DNA from: Bacteroidetes bacterium CG2_30_33_31
Lineage (GTDB): Bacteria > Bacteroidota > Bacteroidia > Bacteroidales > UBA1556
DNA: 64,000 nt
NCBI GenBank assembly: GCA_001872625.1
Contig: MNXP01000011.1
Coordinates: 1 to 64,000 of the forward strand
Direction of reading: 5' to 3'
Below, piece after piece: positions 18,924 to 26,851 of the stretch. Both the position numbers and the translations under genes were made by a program. The notes beneath the pieces were generated by a model. That model saw only the letters and a list, made by a program, of their open reading frames with translations, was not told the origin of the DNA and made no database searches. Numbering within the stretch: the stretch's first letter is position 1; the number at the start of each line of letters is the position of its first letter.

Positions 18924-19484
18924 CTAAAAATAAAACAAAATCATATAAATTATTGGTAAAAGTAGGCCGATGGAAACCAAAATTGTCCCACGCCAAATCA
19001 TGCCCGTTCTTCCTTTTAAGATAAACATTCCCGATATTGCCAAAATTATTAATGCAACAGCAAAAATATCTGAAAACCATGTCCAATACCAATTTGGGTT
19101 ATAATGCATCCAATTTACAAGATGAAAAAATGGTCGGCGATTCAAAGTTTCTATGCCAGCAATATTTTCTTTAGTATCTATAACTGCCGTGCCACCTTTG
19201 AAAAATATTTTAACATGTTCGTCATCAGGCCAGTAAAATTTTCTATATCTACCTTCTACTTTCCATTCTTTCATGAGCGTTTTTGCATCTTTATTGCTGA
19301 AGTTTTCCTGATTTGGAGTTATCTTCATTGGCACTTCCCAATAATTCACAATATAGTTTGGATCCCAATCATCGAGATGGTTAATTGCAATGCCCGAAAT
19401 AGAATAAATTAGTGTCATTCCAACAAAAAAATAGCCTAAATCTCGGTGAGTTGCTCTATTGAATTTTCTTAATAATTTTCCCAT
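18924..19484 (-). CDS. PepSY-associated transmembrane protein
   Basis: 186 residues. An N-terminal TM helix contains HRDLGYFFVGMTLIYSISG and GIAINH. A periplasmic loop of about 75 residues follows (KFYWPDDEHVKIFFKGGTAVID). Then comes HLVNWMHYNPNWYWTWFSD and two C-terminal TM helices (IFAVALIILAISGMFILKG and TILVSIGLLLPIIYMILFY). This arrangement fits PepSY-associated TM (PiuB-like) proteins, often linked with iron or heme uptake and reductases. It follows the OB-fold lipoprotein gene by 98 bp, with a terminator-like hairpin directly before its ATG. Confidence 0.7.
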   Translation of the reverse strand: MGKLLRKFNRATHRDLGYFFVGMTLIYSISGIAINHLDDWDPNYIVNYWEVPMKITPNQENFSNKDAKTLMKEWKVEGRYRKFYWPDDEHVKIFFKGGTAVIDTKENIAGIETLNRRPFFHLVNWMHYNPNWYWTWFSDIFAVALIILAISGMFILKGRTGMIWRGTILVSIGLLLPIIYMILFYF

Positions 19485-19496
19485 AATAAAAAAATA

Positions 19497-19543
19497 ACCA
19501 GCTAAAAATACTAAGCTTTTTTTGCAAAGGCTTTTTAGCTGGT
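19497..19543 (-). terminator. Terminator or attenuator hairpin just before the PepSY-like start
   Basis: On the minus strand ACCAGCTAAAAA pairs exactly with TTTTTAGCTGGT around a 23-base loop and is followed by TTATTTTTTT. The T-run ends against the ATG at 19484. It may end the OB-fold lipoprotein transcript, or control read-through into the PepSY-like gene. Confidence 0.6.
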
Positions 19544-19582
19544 GCTTATTGTATATTTATTTAATACTTATTTGGTATTCCA

Positions 19583-20206
19583 CTACTTGGTTTTATTTTC
19601 TTTTTCTTCTATAACTTCGTATTTTTTGCAGCTAACAGAATAGTAAGAGATGTGGTCTTTACCTTTGGCTTTCAAATCGGCGAGTTCTTTTTTCATGTCG
19701 TCTATTTGTGTCTGTCGGTCTATAAACTCTTGTTTATGCTTAAGGTCATCTTCAGGAGAAGCTTCGCCAATTTTTTTAGATTTTTTAGATTTATCCATTT
19801 TTTCAGCCGTAGCTTCATCAACTTGTCCTTTGGCCATATCATCTTTCAATTGGGCTTCTAATTCAGCAATGTAAGCATCATCAACTTTGAATTCTTCAAC
19901 TTTTCCCCATACTTTAACATCTTGGTCTTTAACTTGGTCGGCTCTGAAATTTCCTGATTCTCCAGCATTAACATGTATGCTATTTTGTGTTTCTGGATTG
20001 AAAATTACCATTTTAGTTCCACCATGTTTACATACATGATCAACTTCTCCCATCACTACTACTTGTGAGTCAACCAACTCACCAATCTTTCCAAAAAGTT
20101 CATCAACTGTCATCGCTTTTTCTTCAGTTACTTCAGCATTTTTGGAGGCATTATTACAAGCCACTATTGATAAAGCAGCGAGTACAAAAACAAATAGTTT
20201 TTTCAT
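19583..20206 (-). CDS. OB-fold lipoprotein
   Basis: 207 residues. A lipoprotein signal is clear: MKKLFVFVLAALSIVAC with the lipobox Cys at residue 17. Residues about 33-110 look like a tRNA_anti-like OB-fold: VVVMGEVDHVCKHGGTKMVIF and DQDVKVWGKVEEF. The C-terminal half is charged and helical (EAQLKDDMAKGQ, DRQTQIDDMKKELADLKAKG), probably coiled coil, ending with a Cys in YYSVSCKKYEVIEE. Function is unknown; OB-fold lipoproteins of this sort may bind small ligands or metals, and a CxH pair (VCKHGG) is present. Followed by the PepSY-like gene on the same strand. Confidence 0.7.
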   Translation of the reverse strand: MKKLFVFVLAALSIVACNNASKNAEVTEEKAMTVDELFGKIGELVDSQVVVMGEVDHVCKHGGTKMVIFNPETQNSIHVNAGESGNFRADQVKDQDVKVWGKVEEFKVDDAYIAELEAQLKDDMAKGQVDEATAEKMDKSKKSKKIGEASPEDDLKHKQEFIDRQTQIDDMKKELADLKAKGKDHISYYSVSCKKYEVIEEKENKTK

Positions 20207-20317
20207 AATATTTAATGATTTATAGAATTATGTATTTATTTGGCAATAATATTAAAAAATAATATATCAAACATATTTAATTTTCGACAAGCCAAAATTT
20301 CTTATTTCTTCCTTAGC

Positions 20318-20590
20318 CCCAATCTCCAACCAATCTTTTCCAACCAATCTCCAATCAATCTTTTTCAACCAATCTCCAACCAATCTTTTTCAACCAATCT
20401 CCAACCAATCTTTTCCAACCAATCTCCAACCAATCTTTTTTGCAATCTCCAACCAATCTTTTTCAACCAATCTCCAACCAATCTTTTTTTCAATCTCCAA
20501 CCAATCTTTTTCAACCAATCTCCAACCAATCTTTTTCAACCAATCTCCAACCAATCTTTTTCCCAATCTTCAACCAATCTTTCCTCAATC
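20318..20590. repeat. Tandem repeat array, 25-bp unit
   Basis: About ten units of CAATCTTTTTCAACCAATCT plus CCAAC (25 bp), with 23-bp variants where the middle is shortened (TTTTTGCAATCTCC, TTTTTTTCAATCTCC). The words CCAATCT and CCAACC are the same as in the 18591-18912 array. The array begins at the stop codon (20591-20593) of the minus-strand gene at 20591-21142, so it would be the 3' untranslated region of that transcript. No spacers of unique sequence, hence not CRISPR. Confidence 0.92.
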
Positions 20591-21142
20591 TCAAAACAAA
20601 GTCTGAATATCTTTTTTCAGCACATTTATAGCTCTTTCAGTAATAAGTTTTTCTTTGCCCATCATCAGCGCAAAAATTTCTTTACTCAGCTCATTTGCAG
20701 CTTGTTCAGAGTTAACTTTTGATGCAGCGGTATTTACCATTTTCACTATTTCTTCCTTGGCAGTCTTTACCATCGACCACGATTCCGATGAAATATAGAG
20801 TTGCTGAGCAAGGTTATGTTCAAATTCATCTCTAATATTTTGCAGCATTGCTGTCTGCAAGTTCAAAACATTCATGCCTGGCATTTGGATTCTAAAAATC
20901 ATCGATTGCGGTGAAATTCTTTCCAAAAAAAGCACCGCTCTTTCGTAAGCTTGAAGTCTTATGGGCGTAATATATTTCTTATCATCACGATGCAAATTTA
21001 CCTCAAGCTCATCTTTCTGCTTCCTCAAATCAGCTAAATCTGCGTCTTTCTGACTATTGTACATAGCCTTATTTTGTAAGTAGTTAGCAGCTGCAAAAAT
21101 TCCAAAAAGCCCAAAAACAAATAGATAATCGATATAAGTCAT
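20591..21142 (-). CDS. Membrane-anchored coiled-coil protein, uncharacterised (DUF7935-like)
   Basis: 183 residues. One N-terminal TM helix (DYLFVFGLFGIFAAANYL, about residues 5-22) is followed by a charged helical stretch (KDADLADLRKQKDELEVNL) and a helical domain with LQAYERAVLFLERISP and QNIRDEFEHNLAQQLYIS. I recognise this as a conserved hypothetical family of Bacteroidota, which I believe is DUF7935, but no function is known. Its stop codon touches the repeat array on its 3' side. Confidence 0.65.
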   Translation of the reverse strand: MTYIDYLFVFGLFGIFAAANYLQNKAMYNSQKDADLADLRKQKDELEVNLHRDDKKYITPIRLQAYERAVLFLERISPQSMIFRIQMPGMNVLNLQTAMLQNIRDEFEHNLAQQLYISSESWSMVKTAKEEIVKMVNTAASKVNSEQAANELSKEIFALMMGKEKLITERAINVLKKDIQTLF

Positions 21143-21219
21143 AACAGTAAATTTTGATTTATTTTGACTGCCAAAAATAAACTATTTTCATCTACTTTTG
21201 ATGCTTCATATTTTATTAT

Positions 21220-21348
21220 GCGGCACTGTCGGGTGTTCCGCTATATTGTGGCAGCAAAAAGCTGTGTTTCGCAAAGCATTTCAAGGAGCTTCCTCTGGTC
21301 GCTCTTGCAATGCTGCTTCACATCAGCTATTGGCGGCCACAATGCCGC
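21220..21348. other. GC-rich structured element (candidate ncRNA or dispersed repeat)
   Basis: A 129-bp block clearly richer in G+C than its surroundings. Its ends GCGGCACTGT (21220-21229) and ACAATGCCGC (21339-21348) can pair in 9 of 10 positions. Inside are further inverted repeats, for example CAGC-AAAAA-GCTG and ATTGTGGC/GCCACAAT. It lies between divergent genes. The sequence does not match an RNA family I can name, and the short frames in it have no protein character. Confidence 0.45.
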
Positions 21349-21393
21349 TTCACCCCCTGGCCGAAATATTCTTTTTTTACTTAAATTATATCA

Positions 21394-22593
21394 ATGAAAA
21401 TTATACTTTCCGATAGAGTCCAAAGAATTAATGAAGCTGCTATGGCTACCATGGGAAAATTGAGCCGCGAGTTAAAAACTCAAGGCAAAGATGTGGTTAC
21501 TCTTAGCCTTGGCGAACCTGATTTCAACACGCCCACCTTTATTAAAGATGCTGCAAAAAAAGCTATTGACCAAGATTTTTCACACTATTCTCCTATTCCA
21601 GGATTTATGGAGTTGCGTCAGCAGGTATGTTATAAACTCCAGCGCGACAATAATCTAAGTTATAATCCTGAACAGATTGTGATTTCCACTGGAGCAAAAA
21701 ATTCTATCATGAACGCTATCTTTGCTCTCATAAACCCTGGTGATGAGGTTATTTTGCCCGCACCTTTTTGGGCTTCTTATTACGACATGATTCTGCTTGC
21801 TGGAGGTATCCCAAAAATCATTTCCACTTCTATAAATTCTGGCTTCAAAATATCAGCTTTGCAACTTGAGTCTGCAGTTTCTGATAAAACTAAAATGTTG
21901 ATATTTAATTCTCCTAACAACCCTGGCGGATTTTTTTATAATGAAAATGAAATTGATACTTTGGCAGAGGTGCTGAAACGTTTCCCTCAATTATTTGTTA
22001 TCTCTGATGAGATTTATGAGTTTTTTATTTATTCTGGTGAAAAGCAAAAAAGTTTTGCCTCATTTCCTGATTTATATGAGCGTATTATTCTTGTCAACGG
22101 AGTATCAAAATCCTTTGCTATGACTGGCTGGCGTATTGGATATATGGCCGCTCATAAAGATATTGCCCGGGCTTGCGACAAAATTCAAGGTCAAATAACT
22201 TCTGGGCCAAACTCTATTGCACAGCAAGCCGCCATTGTAGCACTTCAGAAATCTCCCGACAGAATTTTGGAGATTGAAAATATGAGAGCTGAATTTAAAA
22301 AGAGAAGAGATTTTGTTTTTGCTCAACTATCAGAAATAAAACAGTTTAAAACACTTTTGCCTGAAGGGGCTTTTTATATTTTCCCCGATGTATCGGCATG
22401 TTTTGGTACAAGAATTCATGGCACAAAAATCAATAATTGCAATGAACTTGCTATGCTTATTCTCAATGAAGCTCTTGTTTCAACAACTTCCGGTGAAGCT
22501 TTTGGTATGCCCGAATGTTTAAGAATTTCATATGCCAACTCAACTGCAGAATTGCAAAAGGCAATGGAAAGAATTCGAAAATTGATGCTGTAA
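21394..22593 (+). CDS. Pyridoxal-phosphate aminotransferase (aspartate aminotransferase-like)
   Basis: 399 residues, the normal length for class I fold-type I aminotransferases. PLP-site motifs are all present: SLGEPDFNTP near the N-terminus, YSPIPGFMELR, NSPNNPGG (about 171-178), SDEIYE, and the Schiff-base lysine K239 in SKSFAMTGWRIGY. The terminal Arg of SYANS preceded by CLRI binds the alpha-carboxylate. This pattern is typical of AspC-type enzymes that convert aspartate and 2-oxoglutarate to oxaloacetate and glutamate, though close relatives use other amino acids. Monocistronic, divergent from the 20591-21142 gene. Confidence 0.92.
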   Translation: MKIILSDRVQRINEAAMATMGKLSRELKTQGKDVVTLSLGEPDFNTPTFIKDAAKKAIDQDFSHYSPIPGFMELRQQVCYKLQRDNNLSYNPEQIVISTGAKNSIMNAIFALINPGDEVILPAPFWASYYDMILLAGGIPKIISTSINSGFKISALQLESAVSDKTKMLIFNSPNNPGGFFYNENEIDTLAEVLKRFPQLFVISDEIYEFFIYSGEKQKSFASFPDLYERIILVNGVSKSFAMTGWRIGYMAAHKDIARACDKIQGQITSGPNSIAQQAAIVALQKSPDRILEIENMRAEFKKRRDFVFAQLSEIKQFKTLLPEGAFYIFPDVSACFGTRIHGTKINNCNELAMLILNEALVSTTSGEAFGMPECLRISYANSTAELQKAMERIRKLML

Positions 22594-22615
22594 AATTATG
22601 CTAATTCAATCCTTG

Positions 22616-23563
22616 TTACAATTTCGGATTCAGCTGTTCGATATTCATTTTAAACTTTTTAAAACCAGTTCTCTTTTGCGGTGCCAAACTAAAAAGTTGA
22701 TTGAAAATTGGTTTTTCAAGATTTTCCCAGTCTTCCTTTTTCATCTCACTTAACTGGTCTGATAATTTGAATTCCTGAGTTTTATGAGGCTTCACTTTTT
22801 TATTCCATGGGCACACATCCTGACAAATATCGCAACCATAAATTCTACTTCCCATTTTTTCAATAACTTCATCAGGAATCGGTTTTTTTGTTTCTATGGT
22901 GTGATATGAAATGCATTTAGCTGCATCAACAACATAAGGTTTTATTATGGCTTGTGTGGGGCACGAATCTATGCAGGCTGTACATTTACCACAATATTCA
23001 GCATTCAAAGGATTATCAAAATCAAGCTCTAAATCCAAAATAATTTCACCTATAAAAAAGAATGAGCCTAAGCTTTTATTGAGAAGAAGAGAGTTTTTCC
23101 CAATCCATCCCAAACCTGATTTTACTGCCCAACTTTTGTCTAATACTGGTGCTGAATCTGTAAAGCAACGCATATTTATTTCTATTGCCGTTTGCGATGA
23201 AATAAAGTTCATCAATTTTCCAAGTTTCTCTTTTATCACAAAATGGTAATCAACACCATAAGCATATTTAGAGATAGCATAGTGCTGATATTCAGATTGT
23301 ATGTTGCTTGGAAAATAATTCAAAAGTACTGAAATAACTGATTTTGCGTTATCAAGAATTAAAGTTGGATTTATACGTTTATCAGTATTTCTTTCCATAT
23401 ATTTGAGCTCAGCATTTAATTTTTTGTCGAGCCATGATTGAAGAAAATTCCCATCATTTATCAGCGGAACTACTTTGGATATTCCACAAGCGTCGAATCC
23501 CAAACTAATAGCTTTTGATTTAATTTCATTTGTAAGCAATATCTTTTGCTGATGCGACAACAT
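22616..23563 (-). CDS. queG: Epoxyqueuosine reductase
   Basis: 315 residues. QueG catalyses the last step of queuosine synthesis in tRNA, reducing epoxyqueuosine with cobalamin and two [4Fe-4S] clusters. Visible: the N-terminal cobalamin-binding region (ISKVVPL, YMERNTDKRINP, SVLLNYFP), the catalytic Asp region (FTDSAPVLDKSWAVKSGLGWIGKNSLL), and the two cluster motifs CGKCTACIDSCP and GCDICQDVCPWN. Shorter than HEAT-repeat-tailed homologues, as is common in Bacteroidota. It starts 5 bp after ruvB and shares its operon. Confidence 0.95.
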   Translation of the reverse strand: MLSHQQKILLTNEIKSKAISLGFDACGISKVVPLINDGNFLQSWLDKKLNAELKYMERNTDKRINPTLILDNAKSVISVLLNYFPSNIQSEYQHYAISKYAYGVDYHFVIKEKLGKLMNFISSQTAIEINMRCFTDSAPVLDKSWAVKSGLGWIGKNSLLLNKSLGSFFFIGEIILDLELDFDNPLNAEYCGKCTACIDSCPTQAIIKPYVVDAAKCISYHTIETKKPIPDEVIEKMGSRIYGCDICQDVCPWNKKVKPHKTQEFKLSDQLSEMKKEDWENLEKPIFNQLFSLAPQKRTGFKKFKMNIEQLNPKL

Positions 23564-23568
23564 CAGCC

Positions 23569-24594
23569 TTATTCAAAAAGATTGCGTTGATTGACCTGTT
23601 TTATTTTTCCCAGGTGTTTGTAGGCAATTTCTGTGGCCTCTCTACCGCGAGGTGTGCGCATTAGGTAGCCTTCTTGAATAAGAAAAGGCTCATAAACTTC
23701 CTCAATCGTTCCAGCATCTTCCGATACAGCGGTGGCTATAGTAGTGAGCCCGACAGGACCTCCTTTGAACTTTTCAATTATGGTATTTAGTATTCTAATA
23801 TCCATTTCGTCTAAGCCATTTTTATCTACATTCAAAGCTTCAAGAGCAATATCTACAATTTTCATGTCTATAATCCCATTGCCTTTTATCTGTGCAAAAT
23901 CTCGCACTCGACGAAGTAAGCCATTGGCAATTCTTGGCGTGCCACGGCTTCGACGAGCAATTTCGAGAGCAGCATTAATTTCTATCGGCACATTAAGTAT
24001 TGAAGCGGAGCGTATTAATATATTTTTTAATGTATCAGCTTTATAATACGAAAGGCGTGAATTGATGCCAAAACGTGAACGCAAAGGTGCAGTAAGAAGA
24101 CCAGAACGAGTGGTGGCTCCTACCAAAGTGAATGGATTTAAAGATATTTGTACGCTTCGTGCATTAGGTCCAGACTCAATCATTATGTCGATTTTAAAAT
24201 CTTCCATAGCTGCATAAAGATATTCTTCGACAATTGGGCTAAGTCGATGAATTTCATCAATAAAAAGGACGTCATTTTTTTCAAGATTAGTAAGCAATCC
24301 AGCCAAATCACCAGGCTTATCAAGCACTGGTCCTGAAGTAATTTTTATTCCTACTCCAAGTTCATTCGCGATGATAATTGAGAGAGTGGTTTTGCCAAGG
24401 CCAGGAGGACCATGAAGCAACACATGGTCGAGGGCTTCGCCACGTTGTTTTGCCGCTGCCACAAATACTTTTAAATTTTCTACCACTTGTGGCTGTCCAG
24501 CAAACGAACTGAATTTATCGGGGCGTAAAGCCATTTCAAATTCCTTCTCTAATGGCGTAAGGTTTTCTCTATCTGCATCTAAGCTTGAATTCAT
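23569..24594 (-). CDS. ruvB: Holliday junction branch-migration helicase RuvB
   Basis: 341 residues. RuvB is the hexameric AAA+ motor that, with RuvA, drives branch migration of Holliday junctions. Walker A is [11 protein letters not shown] (about 64-74), Walker B DEIHRLSP, sensor 1 [18 protein letters not shown] (with the arginine finger), and the C-terminal winged-helix domain holds [20 protein letters not shown] and [11 protein letters not shown]. First gene of an operon with queG. A TACTTTCG sequence just upstream is a likely -7 box. Confidence 0.97.
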   Translation of the reverse strand: MNSSLDADRENLTPLEKEFEMALRPDKFSSFAGQPQVVENLKVFVAAAKQRGEALDHVLLHGPPGLGKTTLSIIIANELGVGIKITSGPVLDKPGDLAGLLTNLEKNDVLFIDEIHRLSPIVEEYLYAAMEDFKIDIMIESGPNARSVQISLNPFTLVGATTRSGLLTAPLRSRFGINSRLSYYKADTLKNILIRSASILNVPIEINAALEIARRSRGTPRIANGLLRRVRDFAQIKGNGIIDMKIVDIALEALNVDKNGLDEMDIRILNTIIEKFKGGPVGLTTIATAVSEDAGTIEEVYEPFLIQEGYLMRTPRGREATEIAYKHLGKIKQVNQRNLFE

Positions 24595-24613
24595 ATTGTA
24601 TCAATTGAGTAGG

Positions 24614-24621
24614 CGAAAGTA
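24614..24621 (-). promoter_or_regulatory. Putative -7 box of ruvB-queG
   Basis: On the minus strand TACTTTCG precedes GCC and lies 19 bp upstream of the ruvB ATG. It differs by one base from TAnnTTTG. The same TACTTTCGC form is found before the ABC-F gene (33032-33039). Confidence 0.4.
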
Positions 24622-24957
24622 ATAAGAAAATAAATGAAAATTGGAATAAATTCTATCTGCAATCTCTTGGGTAAATTTCTAATCCAATCACGGTAATAAT
24701 TTTTTAAATTTTGCATTGGCAATTTCCAGTAAGCGTAATTTTTTAAAGTTCGCAATTAAAATTATGCTGGAGGCAAAAGCGATATTTTTAAATGCTATAT
24801 TCAGAAAATATTTTAGGAATGCATTTTTTATAATCAAAACTTTAATTTTTGGCTTTCAGCCTACAATTTGTACGACTGTTTAAAAATTTATCTAAATTTA
24901 TCTATTTTATTTAGATTTTATAAGGAAATTAATTAGGAATTTGGAGACTTTTTTCTG
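24622..24957. other. Intergenic region between divergent ruvB and korA, no gene seen
   Basis: About 340 bp of AT-rich DNA between two promoters facing outward. No convincing small frame, RNA gene or long inverted repeat was recognised. Confidence 0.5.
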
Positions 24958-24965
24958 TAATTTCG
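24958..24965 (+). promoter_or_regulatory. Putative -7 box of korAB
   Basis: TAATTTCG followed by CGG, 30 bp upstream of the korA ATG. One mismatch to TAnnTTTG. TTTG at 24940-24943 is only 14 bp upstream, shorter than the usual -33 spacing. Confidence 0.35.
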
Positions 24966-24995
24966 CGGCCATAATATTATAAAATTTTTATAAAA

Positions 24996-26849
24996 ATGAC
25001 ATCTAACAAAATGAACGTTGTTGAAGTTGAGAAGATTGTTGTAAAGTTTGCTGGTGATTCTGGAGATGGTATGCAATTATCGGGTACTCAATTCTCTGAT
25101 ACTTCAGCAATTGGAGGAAATGATTTGTTGACATTTCCAGATTTTCCCTCAGAAATAAGAGCTCCTCAAGGCACCCTTTCAGGTGTTTCTGGTTACAAAG
25201 TACACATAGGTGAAATAGATATTTATACTTCTGGTGGTGCTGCAGATATTTTGGTAGCTATGAATCCTGCCGCCTTAAAGTTCAATATGCACGACTTAAA
25301 ATCAGGCGCAACTATTATTCTTGATAGCGATATTTTTGAACCAAAAAACCTTCTTAAAGCTGGCTACGAATCTAACCCGCTGGAAGACGAAAGCTTATCA
25401 AATTATACTGTTATTGCTGCTCCAATTACTACCATGACTCGTACAATCCTAAAAGAAACAGGATTAGATACCAAGACAATTGATAAATCAAGAAATCAAT
25501 TTGCATCAGGTATTTTATTTTTCTTGCTTAATAGAAATTTGGATGAAGGAATAAAATTTCTTCAGCAAAAATTTGCTAAAAAGCCAGAGTTAGTAAAGAG
25601 CAACGTAAATGTTATTAAAGGTGGATGGAACTATGCCTACAACTTACAACTAATTCATACAACCTATAGAGTTAATCCTAACTTAAACAAAAAAGGCAAA
25701 TTCCGCAATATCACTGGGAATATTGCTACAGCTTGGGGTCTTATGGCCGCTGCTGAGAAAGCAAATCTACCACTGTTTTTAGGTTCTTATCCAATAACAC
25801 CAGCCACGGATATTTTACAAGAATTGGCAAAACACAAAGAATTAGGCGTTAAAACCTTTCAAGCAGAAGACGAAATTGCTGGAGTTATTTCGGCTATCGG
25901 CGCTTCTTATGCTGGTTCTCTCGGCGTAACAAGCACTTCTGGCCCCGGACTGAGTTTAAAAAGTGAAGCCCTTGGCTTGGCGGTTATGACTGAATTGCCT
26001 TTGGTAGTGGTTGATGTTCAACGTGGTGGCCCTTCTACAGGACTTCCAACAAAAACCGAACAATCTGACTTGATGCAAGCTTTGTATGGTCGTAATGGAG
26101 AAGCTCCAATGATTATTCTTGCCGCTTCAAGTTCATCAGATTGCTTTGATTTTGCTTATGAAGCTGCAAAATTATCTCTTGAACACATGACTCCTGTTAT
26201 ACTTCTTACCGACAGTTATTTAGCCAATGGTTCAGAATTATGGAGTATCCCTGATATAAGCAAATTACCAGCAATTAAACCACCTTTGGTAAAGGAAAAC
26301 GTTGAAGGAGGTTATCAACCTTACCTAAGAAACCCAAAAAACCTCGTGCGTAATTGGGCAATCCCTGGCCAAGCGGGCAATCAACATAGAGTTGGTGGAC
26401 TTGAAAAAAATGATGTTAGCGGCTCAGTCTCTCACGACCCTTTAAACCATGCAAAAATGGTAGAGCTTAGAGCTCAAAAAGTTGAGAAAGTGGCCGATTA
26501 TATCTCTAAACAAACTCTTAATGGACCAAAGAGTGGTAAATTATTGGTTGTAGGGTGGGGAAGCACCAAAGGCGCTATCTTCACAGCTTGGAATCAGCTG
26601 AAAAATGAAGGTAAAATTATTTCCTCAACTAATTTTAACTACATCATGCCATTACCTTCTAACACCGAAGAAATTCTATCTGGTTATGATGAAGTATTAG
26701 TCTGTGAATTGAATAATGGTCAATTTGTGAATTATTTGAGAGCAAAATTCCCAAAGATACACTTTACTCAATATAATAAAAACGAGGCTCAACCATTTAT
26801 GGTTAGCGAACTTGTAGAAAAATTTAACGAAACATTGGAGGCTTTATAA
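24996..26849 (+). CDS. korA: 2-oxoglutarate:ferredoxin oxidoreductase, fused gamma-alpha subunit
   Basis: 617 residues. KorAB oxidatively decarboxylates 2-oxoglutarate to succinyl-CoA, reducing ferredoxin. The N-terminal about 190 residues are the gamma domain (VVKFAGDSGDGMQLSGTQF, FPDFPSEIRAPQGT). The rest is the alpha domain (GNIATAWGLMAAAEKANL, SYPITPATDILQELA, FQAEDEIAGVISAIGASYAG, TSTSGPGLSLKSEALGLA, QRGGPSTGLPTKTEQSDL). This fused layout is standard in Bacteroidota. A second in-frame ATG lies 15 bases downstream; I keep the first. Two bases separate its stop from korB. Pyruvate or branched-chain relatives have similar folds, so the substrate is inferred. Confidence 0.92.
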   Translation: MTSNKMNVVEVEKIVVKFAGDSGDGMQLSGTQFSDTSAIGGNDLLTFPDFPSEIRAPQGTLSGVSGYKVHIGEIDIYTSGGAADILVAMNPAALKFNMHDLKSGATIILDSDIFEPKNLLKAGYESNPLEDESLSNYTVIAAPITTMTRTILKETGLDTKTIDKSRNQFASGILFFLLNRNLDEGIKFLQQKFAKKPELVKSNVNVIKGGWNYAYNLQLIHTTYRVNPNLNKKGKFRNITGNIATAWGLMAAAEKANLPLFLGSYPITPATDILQELAKHKELGVKTFQAEDEIAGVISAIGASYAGSLGVTSTSGPGLSLKSEALGLAVMTELPLVVVDVQRGGPSTGLPTKTEQSDLMQALYGRNGEAPMIILAASSSSDCFDFAYEAAKLSLEHMTPVILLTDSYLANGSELWSIPDISKLPAIKPPLVKENVEGGYQPYLRNPKNLVRNWAIPGQAGNQHRVGGLEKNDVSGSVSHDPLNHAKMVELRAQKVEKVADYISKQTLNGPKSGKLLVVGWGSTKGAIFTAWNQLKNEGKIISSTNFNYIMPLPSNTEEILSGYDEVLVCELNNGQFVNYLRAKFPKIHFTQYNKNEAQPFMVSELVEKFNETLEAL

Positions 26850-26851
26850 TT

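Noticed and set aside
18568-18927. Long open frames on both strands through the tandem array
   Set aside because: They exist only because the 123-bp period is a multiple of three; composition is pure repeat and the minus-strand frame relies on a TTG start.
18591-20590. Possible CRISPR arrays
   Set aside because: Units are 11-25 bp with no unique spacers, no constant repeat of CRISPR length and no cas genes.
21164-21416. Two short plus-strand frames over the GC-rich block
   Set aside because: Two overlapping frames are open at once and neither looks like a protein; the inverted repeats explain the composition better.
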